From positions 1-33,845 of the forward strand of contig NZ_AODQ01000039.1 of assembly GCF_000348925.1 (NCBI RefSeq): a DNA stretch of 33,845 nucleotides. Reading direction: 5' to 3'. Source of the stretch: Cesiribacter andamanensis AMV16. Its GTDB lineage: Bacteria; Bacteroidota; Bacteroidia; Cytophagales; Cyclobacteriaceae. Positions 25,814 through 32,924 of the stretch are shown piece after piece. The number at the start of each line of letters is the position of its first letter. Within the stretch, counting starts at the first letter, position 1. Made by a program: the position numbers and the translations under genes. The notes below the pieces were generated by a model. It searched no databases. It was given only the letters and a program-made list of their open reading frames with translations, and had not been told where the DNA came from.

Positions 25814-25851
25814 GTGAGTGCACAATGCGGTTTTACCATACTGAAGAAGTG

Positions 25852-25887
25852 AAACAAAAAGGCCTGTGTGAACAGGCCTTTTTGTTT
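25852..25887. terminator. bidirectional terminator between the WcaJ-like gene and lysC
   Basis: Two perfect 16-bp arms (25852-25867 and 25872-25887) enclose the four-base loop GTGA. The GC core AGGCCTGT/ACAGGCCT is flanked by A tracts on the left and T tracts on the right, so it would terminate transcription from both convergent genes. Confidence 0.9.
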
Positions 25888-25902
25888 TTCTGGATACCAA
25901 CC

Positions 25903-27222
25903 CTACCCAAAAATCTGCTTATGCAAACTCTTCAGCGCCTCCGTTTTAAAACGGGAGGGCACCAGCAGCGATAAGTTGTGGCGGCTGCCGCCGTAGGAGA
26001 TCATGCGCAGGGGCAGGTGCTGCAGGGCTTCCAGGGCCTGGGCGGCCCTGCCGGGCTGGTTGATCAGGTTGTAGCCGGCCATGCAGATAATGGTCTGCTG
26101 CTCGTCTACCTCTACCGAGCCAAACTGCTCCAGCGCCTTGGTGATGGCCGGCAGATGGGTGGCATCATCAATGGTGAGGGAAACGGCTACCTCGGAGGTA
26201 GTGATCATGTCAATAGGGGTGCGGTGCTGCTCAAATACTTCAAACACCCGGCGCAGAAAACCATAGGCCATGAGCATGCGCCCGCTACGGATCTTGATGG
26301 CCGTAATGCCATCCTTGGCCGCTATGGCCCTGATGCCGGCCTCTTCGGCCGTTGCGCTGATGAGGGTGCCTTCATCCTCGGGCTTCATGGTGTTGAGCAG
26401 GCGTACCGGTATGTTGTATTTCTGCGCGGGCAGAATACTGCTGGGGTGCAGGATCTTGGCGCCAAAATAGGCCAGCTCGGCTGCTTCATCAAAGGAAATG
26501 CTGGCAATGGGGCGCGTATTGGCTACAATGCGCGGATCGTTGTTGTGCATGCCGCTGATGTCGGTCCAGATCTGCACCTCATCGGAGCGGAGGGCTGCGC
26601 CGATCAAGGAGGCTGTGTAGTCGCTGCCGCCCCGGCGCAGGTTGTCGATCTGGCCCTGCTGGTTGCGGCAAATATAGCCCTGGGTGATGTAAATCCCCTT
26701 AAAGCTGGCCTCCAGCAGCGGCTTCAACAGCTTCTCAATCGTTTCGATCTCGGGCTCTCCCCAGGCATCAATGCGCATAAAGTCCAGCGCCGGCAACAGG
26801 CGTGCGCTGATGCCCTGCTCCTGGCAAAAGGCGGCAAACAGCTTGGTGGAGAGCAACTCGCCCTGGGCCAGTACTTCCTTTTCTTCTACCGGGCCAAAAT
26901 CTTCTTTTTGGAGCAGCTGCTCCAGCCAGCCAAAGTGCTCCTTTAGCACGGCATGTCCCTGCTGGCGGCTCTCTTCCGCCTGCAGGAGATCGGGTACAAA
27001 GGCCAGGTATTTTTCCTGGAGCAGGTCCATCTGCAGCAGGGCTTTCTTGTGGCGACCTTCTGTGGCCAGTGCGGCCATTTCTACCAGGGCGTTGGTGGTG
27101 CCCGATACGGCCGATAGCACCACCACTACCGGTTGCGGCTGCTTTAGAGAAAGCTCTGCCACCATGCGCATACGCTCGGGGCTGCCAACGGAGGTGCCGC
27201 CGAATTTGATCACTCTCATCAT
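25903..27222 (-). CDS. lysC: Aspartate kinase
   Basis: A 439-residue enzyme that phosphorylates aspartate, the first step toward lysine, threonine, methionine and diaminopimelate. The N-terminal kinase domain has KFGGTSVGS (6-14), LSAVSGTTNALVEMA and RGGSDYTASLIGAAL; the C-terminal part (about 290-439) carries two ACT regulatory domains, so feedback control by an amino acid is likely. No homoserine dehydrogenase is fused. The start is in ATGATGA, overlapping the ribH stop, so either of two ATGs may be used and translation is likely coupled to ribH. Confidence 0.94.
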   Translation of the reverse strand: MMRVIKFGGTSVGSPERMRMVAELSLKQPQPVVVVLSAVSGTTNALVEMAALATEGRHKKALLQMDLLQEKYLAFVPDLLQAEESRQQGHAVLKEHFGWLEQLLQKEDFGPVEEKEVLAQGELLSTKLFAAFCQEQGISARLLPALDFMRIDAWGEPEIETIEKLLKPLLEASFKGIYITQGYICRNQQGQIDNLRRGGSDYTASLIGAALRSDEVQIWTDISGMHNNDPRIVANTRPIASISFDEAAELAYFGAKILHPSSILPAQKYNIPVRLLNTMKPEDEGTLISATAEEAGIRAIAAKDGITAIKIRSGRMLMAYGFLRRVFEVFEQHRTPIDMITTSEVAVSLTIDDATHLPAITKALEQFGSVEVDEQQTIICMAGYNLINQPGRAAQALEALQHLPLRMISYGGSRHNLSLLVPSRFKTEALKSLHKQIFG

Positions 27223-27710
27223 TTCAGGTTTTGCTGTAGGCCTAACATTTTAATAGCGGTAAGGGCGGCTTCATCGCCTTTGTTTCCCCACTTGCCGCCG
27301 GCCCGGTCCAGGGCCTGCTGCTGGGTGTTGGGGGTGAGCACCCCAAAAATCACAGGCTTGTTGTATTTAAGGCTTACCTGAGTGATGCCATGGGCTACGG
27401 CATCGCAGATAAAGTCAAAGTGGCGGGTCTCTCCCTGGATCACACAGCCCAGGCAGATCACTGCATCCACATCATCGCGCTGGGCCATCCACTGGGCACC
27501 CAGGGATAGCTCATAGCTGCCGGGCACTGTCTGGCTGATGATGTGGCTCTCTTTGGCACCGTGCTCCAGCAGGCTCTGCAGGGCGCCGTGGTATAGGGCT
27601 TCGGTTACTTCTTCGTTCCACTCCGATACAAGAATGGCAAAGCGCTTCTGACTGATGTCGATCAGGTTCTTTTCGCTATGGGTGCTCAGGTTTTTTAAGC
27701 TGGAAGCCAT
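27219..27710 (-). CDS. ribH: 6,7-dimethyl-8-ribityllumazine synthase
   Basis: A 163-residue riboflavin pathway enzyme, standard in length, that condenses 5-amino-6-ribitylamino-uracil with dihydroxybutanone phosphate and forms icosahedral or pentameric assemblies. Seen are W31-N32 of the substrate pocket (SEWNEEV), PGSYEL (63-68), GCVIQGETRHFDFIC with the catalytic histidine H97, and FGVLTPNT. It precedes lysC with a stop-start overlap; the other riboflavin genes are not in the window. Confidence 0.96.
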   Translation of the reverse strand: MASSLKNLSTHSEKNLIDISQKRFAILVSEWNEEVTEALYHGALQSLLEHGAKESHIISQTVPGSYELSLGAQWMAQRDDVDAVICLGCVIQGETRHFDFICDAVAHGITQVSLKYNKPVIFGVLTPNTQQQALDRAGGKWGNKGDEAALTAIKMLGLQQNLK

Positions 27711-27731
27711 GGGGTTTTATCTGTTTGAGTA

Positions 27732-27751
27732 CCTGCCTCGCCGGCAGGCGG
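27732..27751. repeat. GC-rich palindrome between the TPR gene and ribH
   Basis: CCTGCC (27732-27737) pairs with GGCAGG (27743-27748) around a five-base loop, and CGCC/GGCG gives an alternative pairing. A related GC-rich string (CCCGCCTGCCCTGGCGG) occurs near 32190, after the cytochrome gene. This looks like a dispersed palindromic repeat rather than a terminator, as no T run follows. Confidence 0.4.
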
Positions 27752-27853
27752 GTTGAGTAATTGGTTTGGGACTGGGGGTGTGGGGTGAAACCGGGCGTAT
27801 TTACGGAAGAGCCCAACTCATGAGAGAGGTTTCTTCTCCTTACCCCCTGAAAA

Positions 27854-27888
27854 CAAAAAAAGGGATAAGGCGCATGGCACCTTATCCC
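27854..27888 (-). terminator. terminator of the TPR gene
   Basis: On the minus strand GGGATAAGGTGC pairs with GCGCCTTATCCC (27888-27862; one G-U pair, three-base loop) and is followed by seven or eight Ts (27861-27854). It is a good intrinsic terminator about 20 bases beyond the TPR stop codon. Confidence 0.85.
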
Positions 27889-27910
27889 CTACTTTCAATC
27901 AAGAAAGAGT

Positions 27911-28621
27911 TTATTTCGATGCCATGGCCTCGAGCCTTGCCTTCTGTTTTCGGGCATTCTCGTACTCATTGGCACCATAGTAGTTGTCAATAATGCGCGT
28001 ATAACGCTCCAGGGCAGCCCCATTGTTGCCGGCCTGCTCATAGGCTACGGCCGCTTTCTCCAGGTATACGGGCGTAAAGAAACGGTTAGACTCGTAATTG
28101 GCAGCTTTATCGTACTGTTTACCGGCCTGATCGAACTGCTGAAGCTCCATGTGCGCATCGCCCTGCAGGGCATAGGCACGGGCCTGCACCAGAATATCGT
28201 CCGATGAGAAATCATCCAGATGCTCAAGCGCCTGCTGGAACTCTCCCTGCTTCAGGTAGATAACCCCTGTGTAGAAACTGGCCAGATTGCCGGCATCGGT
28301 GCGGCCGTAGTTGTCGATGATCTCCAGGAAGCCCGGATAGTTGCCATCGCCGTTCAGGGCACGGTCCCAGTTCTCATTCTCAAAATAGAATACCGCCCGG
28401 AACATTTCTTCCTGCGCTTTCTGATTTTGCCTGTCCTGCCAATAGTTGTATATGAACACACCGGCCACCGCCAGGGCAATCAATCCGCCTAAGAGGAAAA
28501 CCCATTTACGGTTTTTTTCCAGAAATGCCTCACCCTGACTAAGTCTCTCGCGCAAGGCCTCGGGGCTTTCGTATACTTCCTGATGCTCTGGCTTGTTCGG
28601 TCTACGTTGTTTCACTGCCAT
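27911..28621 (-). CDS. Membrane-anchored TPR protein
   Basis: A 236-residue protein: charged cytoplasmic N-terminus, one membrane segment (about 42-60, WVFLLGGLIALAVAGVFIY), then several tetratricopeptide-like helix pairs (such as ASFYTGVIYLKQGEFQQALEHL and AYALQGDAHMELQQFDQAGKQY). The layout is that of YfgM-type ancillary proteins, which associate with the SecYEG translocon in E. coli, but the role in Bacteroidota is not settled. It has its own promoter element and a strong terminator, so it is probably monocistronic. Confidence 0.85.
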   Translation of the reverse strand: MAVKQRRPNKPEHQEVYESPEALRERLSQGEAFLEKNRKWVFLLGGLIALAVAGVFIYNYWQDRQNQKAQEEMFRAVFYFENENWDRALNGDGNYPGFLEIIDNYGRTDAGNLASFYTGVIYLKQGEFQQALEHLDDFSSDDILVQARAYALQGDAHMELQQFDQAGKQYDKAANYESNRFFTPVYLEKAAVAYEQAGNNGAALERYTRIIDNYYGANEYENARKQKARLEAMASK

Positions 28622-28640
28622 TTCACACTGATTAAGGGTG

Positions 28641-28648
28641 CAAATCTA
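28641..28648 (-). promoter_or_regulatory. -7 promoter element before the TPR gene
   Basis: The minus strand reads TAGATTTG, an exact TAnnTTTG match, in the 61-bp gap after pdhA. Transcription would begin near 28635, leaving a leader of about 14 bases. Confidence 0.5.
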
Positions 28649-28682
28649 CAAATTATCCCTAAATAATTTCAGGAATTTTTAA

Positions 28683-29723
28683 CTAATCCTGTACAAAGGG
28701 ATAATCTTCCTGTGTATACACGTCTGTGAAGGCTTCAGCGGGGTCTGGCCAGGGCGATTCTTCTGCAAATTGCACAGATTCAGCCACTTGTTCCTTTACC
28801 TTGTCGGAGATTTTCTCCAGATCGGCCTCGCTGGCATAGCCCCGCTCCAGAATGGTGCGGCGCACCTGCTCAATGGGGTCTTTGGCTTTGTACTCTTCCA
28901 GCTCTTCTTTGGTGCGGTACTTGGCGGGATCCGACATGGAGTGGCCTTTGTAGCGGTAGGTGCGCAGCTCCAGCAGGCTGGGGCCCTCGCCGCTGCGGGC
29001 GCGCTCGGCAGCACGGGCTACGGCCTGGTGCACGGCTTCTACATCCATGGCATCTACGGGCTCGCTGGGCATATCATAGGCCGAGCCTATTTTGTACAGC
29101 TCCGTTACATTGGAGGTACGCTTTACGGAGGTACCCATGGCATAGCCATTGTTCTCGATCACAAAAATGCAGGGCAGTTTGTAAACCATGGCCAGGTTAA
29201 AGGCCTCGTGTACGCCTCCCTGGCGCACGGCGCCATCCCCCATATAGGCAATGCAGAGCTTGCCGGTCTTCAGGTATTTTTCGGCAAAGGCCAGGCCGGT
29301 GCCCAGGGGAATCTGACCCCCTACAATGCCATGACCGCCATAGAAGCCCTTTTCCACATCAAACATGTGCATGGAGCCGCCCTTGCCTTTGCTTACGCCA
29401 GTGGCCTTGCCGTAGAGCTCGGCCATCAGCGGCTTGGGATCGGTGCCCAGGCCCAGGGGGTGGGCATGATCGCGGTAAGCCGTAATCCATTTATCGCCTT
29501 TCTCCAGGGCGGTAACAGCACCGGCCACACAGGCTTCCTGCCCAATGTAAAGGTGGCAGAAGCCCCGGATCTTTTGCTGGCCGTAGAGCTGGCCGGCTTT
29601 TTCCTCAAACTTGCGCATGAGCAACATGCTCTCAAACCAGTAGAGATAGGTTTCTTTCGAGAAGCCGTTTTGGGTGGCTGTATTTTCCTGCTTTTTAGAA
29701 GCTGCCTTCTTTGTTGTTGCCAT
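28683..29723 (-). CDS. pdhA: Pyruvate dehydrogenase E1 component, alpha subunit
   Basis: A 346-residue thiamine-diphosphate-dependent subunit of the pyruvate dehydrogenase complex, which decarboxylates pyruvate and passes the acetyl group to E2 lipoate. Visible are FCHLYIGQEACVAG (55-68), YRDHAHPLGLG (83-93), the thiamine-diphosphate motif GDGAVRQGG (162-170) with N191-N192 closing it, and YRYKGHSMSDPAKYR near 265-280. The first 20 residues are rich in A, K, T and Q and look flexible. I start at the ATG at 29723; another in-frame ATG lies 12 bases earlier. The beta subunit and E2 are not in the window. Confidence 0.93.
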   Translation of the reverse strand: MATTKKAASKKQENTATQNGFSKETYLYWFESMLLMRKFEEKAGQLYGQQKIRGFCHLYIGQEACVAGAVTALEKGDKWITAYRDHAHPLGLGTDPKPLMAELYGKATGVSKGKGGSMHMFDVEKGFYGGHGIVGGQIPLGTGLAFAEKYLKTGKLCIAYMGDGAVRQGGVHEAFNLAMVYKLPCIFVIENNGYAMGTSVKRTSNVTELYKIGSAYDMPSEPVDAMDVEAVHQAVARAAERARSGEGPSLLELRTYRYKGHSMSDPAKYRTKEELEEYKAKDPIEQVRRTILERGYASEADLEKISDKVKEQVAESVQFAEESPWPDPAEAFTDVYTQEDYPFVQD

Positions 29724-29877
29724 AGGTTTTCTCAATTTGCTGCTACGTCTGGTTACGTAGCCGGTGGGGTTAGGGGCTATCAGCTCTTCTTAATGCAAAC
29801 AATTCCAGACCCAAATGTTTATGCTGTAGCCGGCCAGTGCGAAAATAAGGGAAAAACCCATTACAAGAAAATAATTA

Positions 29878-31011
29878 ATGCATCTGCAAAAACTTGAGCT
29901 GCTTAACTTTAAAAATTACCCCGAACAGGCCCTTGAATTTTCGCCCGATATCAATTGCCTGCTGGGAGCCAACGGCAGTGGCAAGACCAATTTGCTGGAT
30001 GCAGTCTATTACCTGAGCCTTACCAAAAGCGCCTTCCATACCACCGATGCCCACAGCATCCGCCATCAGGAGGAGCTGATGCTGATCCGTGGCTGGTTCA
30101 GGCGGGAGGAGGCTACCGACATTGTGCAGTGCAGCCTGCAGCAGGGACAGCGCAAGCTGGTGATGCGCAACCGCAAGGAGTACGAGCGCCTGAGCGAGCA
30201 TGTGGGCCGCTACCCAGTGGTGATGATCGCTCCTAATGATACCGATGTGATCCGGGAGGGCTCCGAAGAGCGGCGCAAGTTCTTTGATGGCATCCTCTCC
30301 CAGATTGATGCCGACTACCTGCAGAACCTGCTGCGCTACAACCACGCGCTGCGCCAGCGCAACAGCCTGCTGAAGAGTTTCTGGGAGCAGGGCCGTGTGC
30401 AGCACGATCTGCTGGAGCCCTTTACCCTGCAGCTGCTGCAATGGGGCCTGCCCCTGCTGGAGCGTCGCCTGGCCTTTCTGGCTGAATTTCTCCCCCTGTT
30501 TGCTTATCACTACCGCCATCTGGCCGACGGGCAGGAAGAGGTAAGCATACGCTATGAGACCAACCTGAATGCAGGCGAGGCAGATGCCCTCATGGCCCAA
30601 AACCTGCAGCGGGACCTGGCCCAACAGCGTACCCGCATCGGCCCGCATAAAGATGAATATGTATTTGAGATTGGCGGCCACCCCCTGAAACGCTACGGCT
30701 CTCAGGGGCAGCAAAAAAGCTTCCTGATTGCCCTTAAGCTGGCCCAGTTTGATCTGCTGCGGGACCACAAGGGCTTTAAGCCGCTGCTGCTGCTGGATGA
30801 TATTTTTGATAAACTGGATGATAAGCGCATGGCCCGCCTGATGGAACTGGTGTCTGGCCATGCTTTTGGGCAGCTGTTTGTCACCGATGCCCGGCCCGAG
30901 CGCAGTGCCCGCCTCTTCCAGGGTCTGGCCGATAGCGAAGTGGCCTATTTCATGATCGAGGAGGGAAGGGCCCGGCAGGTAGATGTACAGGAACTCCTAA
31001 CTGAGCACTAG
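29878..31011 (+). CDS. recF: DNA replication and repair protein RecF
   Basis: A 377-residue SMC-like ATPase that binds gapped DNA and, with RecO and RecR, loads RecA. The Walker A motif is GANGSGKT (30-37), the ABC-type signature lies in RYGSQGQQKSFLIALKLAQ, and Walker B is PLLLLDDIFDKLD. TRIGPHKDEYVF is also typical. Length is standard. It is divergent from pdhA across a 154-bp region. It is the first of three rightward genes, followed by a cytochrome c and a DUF721 gene. Confidence 0.95.
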   Translation: MHLQKLELLNFKNYPEQALEFSPDINCLLGANGSGKTNLLDAVYYLSLTKSAFHTTDAHSIRHQEELMLIRGWFRREEATDIVQCSLQQGQRKLVMRNRKEYERLSEHVGRYPVVMIAPNDTDVIREGSEERRKFFDGILSQIDADYLQNLLRYNHALRQRNSLLKSFWEQGRVQHDLLEPFTLQLLQWGLPLLERRLAFLAEFLPLFAYHYRHLADGQEEVSIRYETNLNAGEADALMAQNLQRDLAQQRTRIGPHKDEYVFEIGGHPLKRYGSQGQQKSFLIALKLAQFDLLRDHKGFKPLLLLDDIFDKLDDKRMARLMELVSGHAFGQLFVTDARPERSARLFQGLADSEVAYFMIEEGRARQVDVQELLTEH

Positions 31012-31040
31012 GGAATGGTATTGGCTCTGTACTATACAGA

Positions 31041-31048
31041 TAAATTTG
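31041..31048 (+). promoter_or_regulatory. -7 promoter element before the cytochrome c gene
   Basis: TAAATTTG matches TAnnTTTG exactly, and TTGG at 31021 lies about where a -33 element is expected. It sits just after recF. The leader to the ATG at 31186 would be about 130 bases and very AT-rich; I see no clear structure in it. Confidence 0.5.
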
Positions 31049-31185
31049 CACTATACCCATTAAAATTTTCATGATATTGTTAGGGTAATTAAATAAATAA
31101 TCAAGATATTTATATTTAAATACCGTCTTTGTTCCATTTTTTCAGAGACACCCAGTACGCGCTTACACCCCTAACCGCCCTTTTC

Positions 31186-32145
31186 ATGAAAAAAGTGTTC
31201 CGTTACGTTCTCGGAGGACTTGCTGCAATTGTACTTTTAATTGCAGCGGCCGCTCTGTTTATCCAGTGGAGGGGCATCCCCACCTATGATAAACCCACCC
31301 TTCAGCAAACTGTAGAACTAACCCCTAACCGGGTAGTTCGAGGCAAAAAACTGGCATCCATGCTGTGTGCCGGCTGCCATTTCAATGCCGAAACGCAGCG
31401 CCTCAGCGGCAAGCATATGAAAGATGCTCCGGCCGAGTTTGGCGAGATCCACGCCCCTAATATTACGCAGGATGCCCGGCATGGCATTGCCGCCTACACC
31501 GATGGCGAGCTGATCTACCTGTTACGCACAGGGGTGAAGCGCAACGGACAGTATGCACCCCCTTATATGGCCAAGCTGCCACATATGTCGGATGAGGACC
31601 TGCAGTCCATTGTTGCCTTTTTGCGCTCGGATGATCCCTGGGTGCAGCCTACCCCCATTGCCAGCACGCCCAGCCAGCCTTCTTTCCTGACCAAATTCCT
31701 GGCGCATGTGGCCTTTAAACCCCTGCCCATGCCCGCTCATGTAGTGCCCCAGCCCGATACAACCGATCTGGTGGCTTTTGGCCGCTACCTCACCACCAAC
31801 CTGGACTGCTGGACCTGCCACTCGGGCGATTTCACCAAAATGGATATGCTCAACCCCGAGCAGAGTTTCCACTACCTGGCTGGCGGCAATAAAATGCCCG
31901 ATAATGATGGCCGGATCATGAATACCCTTAACCTGACCCCCGATAAGGAAACCGGTATTGGCAACTGGACGGAAGAGCAATTTATTAAAGCAGTGAAATA
32001 TGGCCTGAAAGACGGAGAACCAGCCCTGCGCTACCCCATGGTGCCCTACCTGGAGCTAACCGACTACGAGGCCAAAGCCATTTTTGCCTACCTGAAGACG
32101 GTGCCCCCCGTCAAGAATCGTATCCAGCGTACTGCTTTTGATTAA
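31186..32145 (+). CDS. Membrane-anchored diheme cytochrome c
   Basis: A 319-residue protein with an N-terminal membrane anchor (about 5-26) and two class I cytochrome c domains outside the cytoplasm. Heme-binding motifs are CAGCH (61-65) and CWTCH (208-212). Likely methionine ligands lie in PPYMAKLPHMSDEDL and YPMVPYLELTDYEA, each before a typical C-terminal helix ending (IVAFLRS, IFAYLKT). It probably carries electrons in respiration or serves an unidentified dehydrogenase; no such enzyme is adjacent. The start at 31186 gives a proper basic N-terminus; an upstream in-frame ATG adds 19 residues without signal character. Confidence 0.9.
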   Translation: MKKVFRYVLGGLAAIVLLIAAAALFIQWRGIPTYDKPTLQQTVELTPNRVVRGKKLASMLCAGCHFNAETQRLSGKHMKDAPAEFGEIHAPNITQDARHGIAAYTDGELIYLLRTGVKRNGQYAPPYMAKLPHMSDEDLQSIVAFLRSDDPWVQPTPIASTPSQPSFLTKFLAHVAFKPLPMPAHVVPQPDTTDLVAFGRYLTTNLDCWTCHSGDFTKMDMLNPEQSFHYLAGGNKMPDNDGRIMNTLNLTPDKETGIGNWTEEQFIKAVKYGLKDGEPALRYPMVPYLELTDYEAKAIFAYLKTVPPVKNRIQRTAFD

Positions 32146-32151
32146 CGCTTA

Positions 32152-32176
32152 AAAATGCCCCGAAAGGGGCTTTTTT
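32152..32176 (+). terminator. terminator after the cytochrome c gene
   Basis: GCCCC (32157-32161), the tetraloop GAAA and GGGGC (32166-32170) are followed by six Ts, with As on the left side. It lies 12 bases beyond the stop codon. Confidence 0.85.
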
Positions 32177-32252
32177 ATGCCGGTCGGCCCGCCTGCCCTG
32201 GCGGCCTCTGAAAAGAAACGGCCCCCTGTGCCGGCCCTTGTTCCAGGATTAG

Positions 32253-32260
32253 TATCTTTG
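32253..32260 (+). promoter_or_regulatory. -7 promoter element at the DUF721 start
   Basis: TATCTTTG matches TAnnTTTG exactly and ends only five bases before the ATG at 32266. If used, transcription would begin at about the A of the ATG, making a leaderless message. Confidence 0.5.
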
Positions 32261-32265
32261 TTTCC

Positions 32266-32589
32266 ATGAGCTCCTCCTCCTATAATAACCGCCGGCGTAA
32301 CCGAACTGAAAATACCTATACGGTAGGCGAGGCCCTGCAGGATCTGCTAAAGACCTACCACATCAAGGCCCGCTTTGATGAGGCAAGCCTGGTGGCCTCC
32401 TGGGAGCGGCTAATGGGAGCACCCATTGCCAAACGTACCAAAAAGATCTATGTGCGCAACAAGGTGCTGTTTGTAGAGCTCAGCTCGGCCCCCCTGAAGC
32501 ACGAGCTCAACAACAGCAAAAGCAAGGTGCTGGAGATCATTAGTCGGGAGTACGGCAGCGGCCTGCTGGATGAAGTGGTGTTCATGTAA
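32266..32589 (+). CDS. DUF721/DciA-like protein
   Basis: A 107-residue protein of the DUF721 family, which includes DciA, the ancestral loader of the replicative helicase DnaB. It has a basic N-terminus, then ALQDLLKTYHIKARFDEASL (24-43), VASWERLMGAPIAKRTKKIY (44-63) and a C-terminal beta-rich part (LFVELSSAPLKHELNN), matching the KH-like core. Short forms like this are usual in Bacteroidota. Proximity to recF agrees with a DNA-replication role. Function as a helicase loader here is inferred from the family. Confidence 0.85.
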   Translation: MSSSSYNNRRRNRTENTYTVGEALQDLLKTYHIKARFDEASLVASWERLMGAPIAKRTKKIYVRNKVLFVELSSAPLKHELNNSKSKVLEIISREYGSGLLDEVVFM

Positions 32590-32639
32590 GCATTTTCAGC
32601 GCAGCCACCTGCCAGGTCCGTGCTGCCCCCCTGGGACAA

Positions 32640-32892
32640 AAACATGAGTCATCCCGAATTTTCTAAATGGCTAAAACAGCCTTAGATTACTGTATTCTAG
32701 CCCAAAAACATAAAGAAGGGACGTCATCTCGACCAGCGGGAGAGATCCGGCATAGGACAACTCATACTAAAAACTTTCCAAGATCTCTCCCGGTGGTCGA
32801 GATGACAGCCTACCTTAATAAAAAGGCCTCAAGATTCATTCTGAGGCCTTTTTATTAAGTGTCCCGCTAAAAATTCGGGATGACTCATGTTT
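32640..32892. mobile_element. 253-bp nested inverted-repeat element, MITE-like
   Basis: This fills most of the 335-bp gap between the convergent DUF721 and lipoprotein genes. The outer ends (32640-32662 and 32870-32892) are perfect 23-bp inverted repeats. Inside are 25-bp arms at 32723-32747 (GTCATCTCGACCAGCGGG...) and 32782-32806, matching at 24 of 25 positions. All four arms begin with GTCATCYCGA. A bidirectional terminator lies at 32817-32856. There is no transposase frame. Such GTCAT...GGATC-type palindromes recur in Cytophagales intergenic regions. I see no clear target-site duplication, so mobility is inferred. Confidence 0.6.
32817..32856. terminator. bidirectional terminator inside the element
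   Basis: Perfect 15-bp arms AATAAAAAGGCCTCA and TGAGGCCTTTTTATT enclose a ten-base loop. The A and T tracts make it work in both directions, so it can end the lipoprotein transcript (stop about 70 bases away) and any transcript from DUF721. Confidence 0.85.
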
Positions 32893-32924
32893 GCAAGAAT
32901 CAGAGTAGCCAGCTTCTGGTTGCC

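Noticed and set aside
29875-30861. 328-codon leftward open frame
   Set aside because: It is antisense to recF, rich in Q, L and A as expected for the reverse of GC-rich coding DNA.
31012-31185. Riboswitch or small RNA in the leader of the cytochrome c gene
   Set aside because: The region is AT-rich with no stable hairpin or recognised aptamer pattern beyond the promoter element.
32590-32639. Small gene or RNA between the DUF721 stop and the element
   Set aside because: Only 50 bases, with no start, palindrome or T run.
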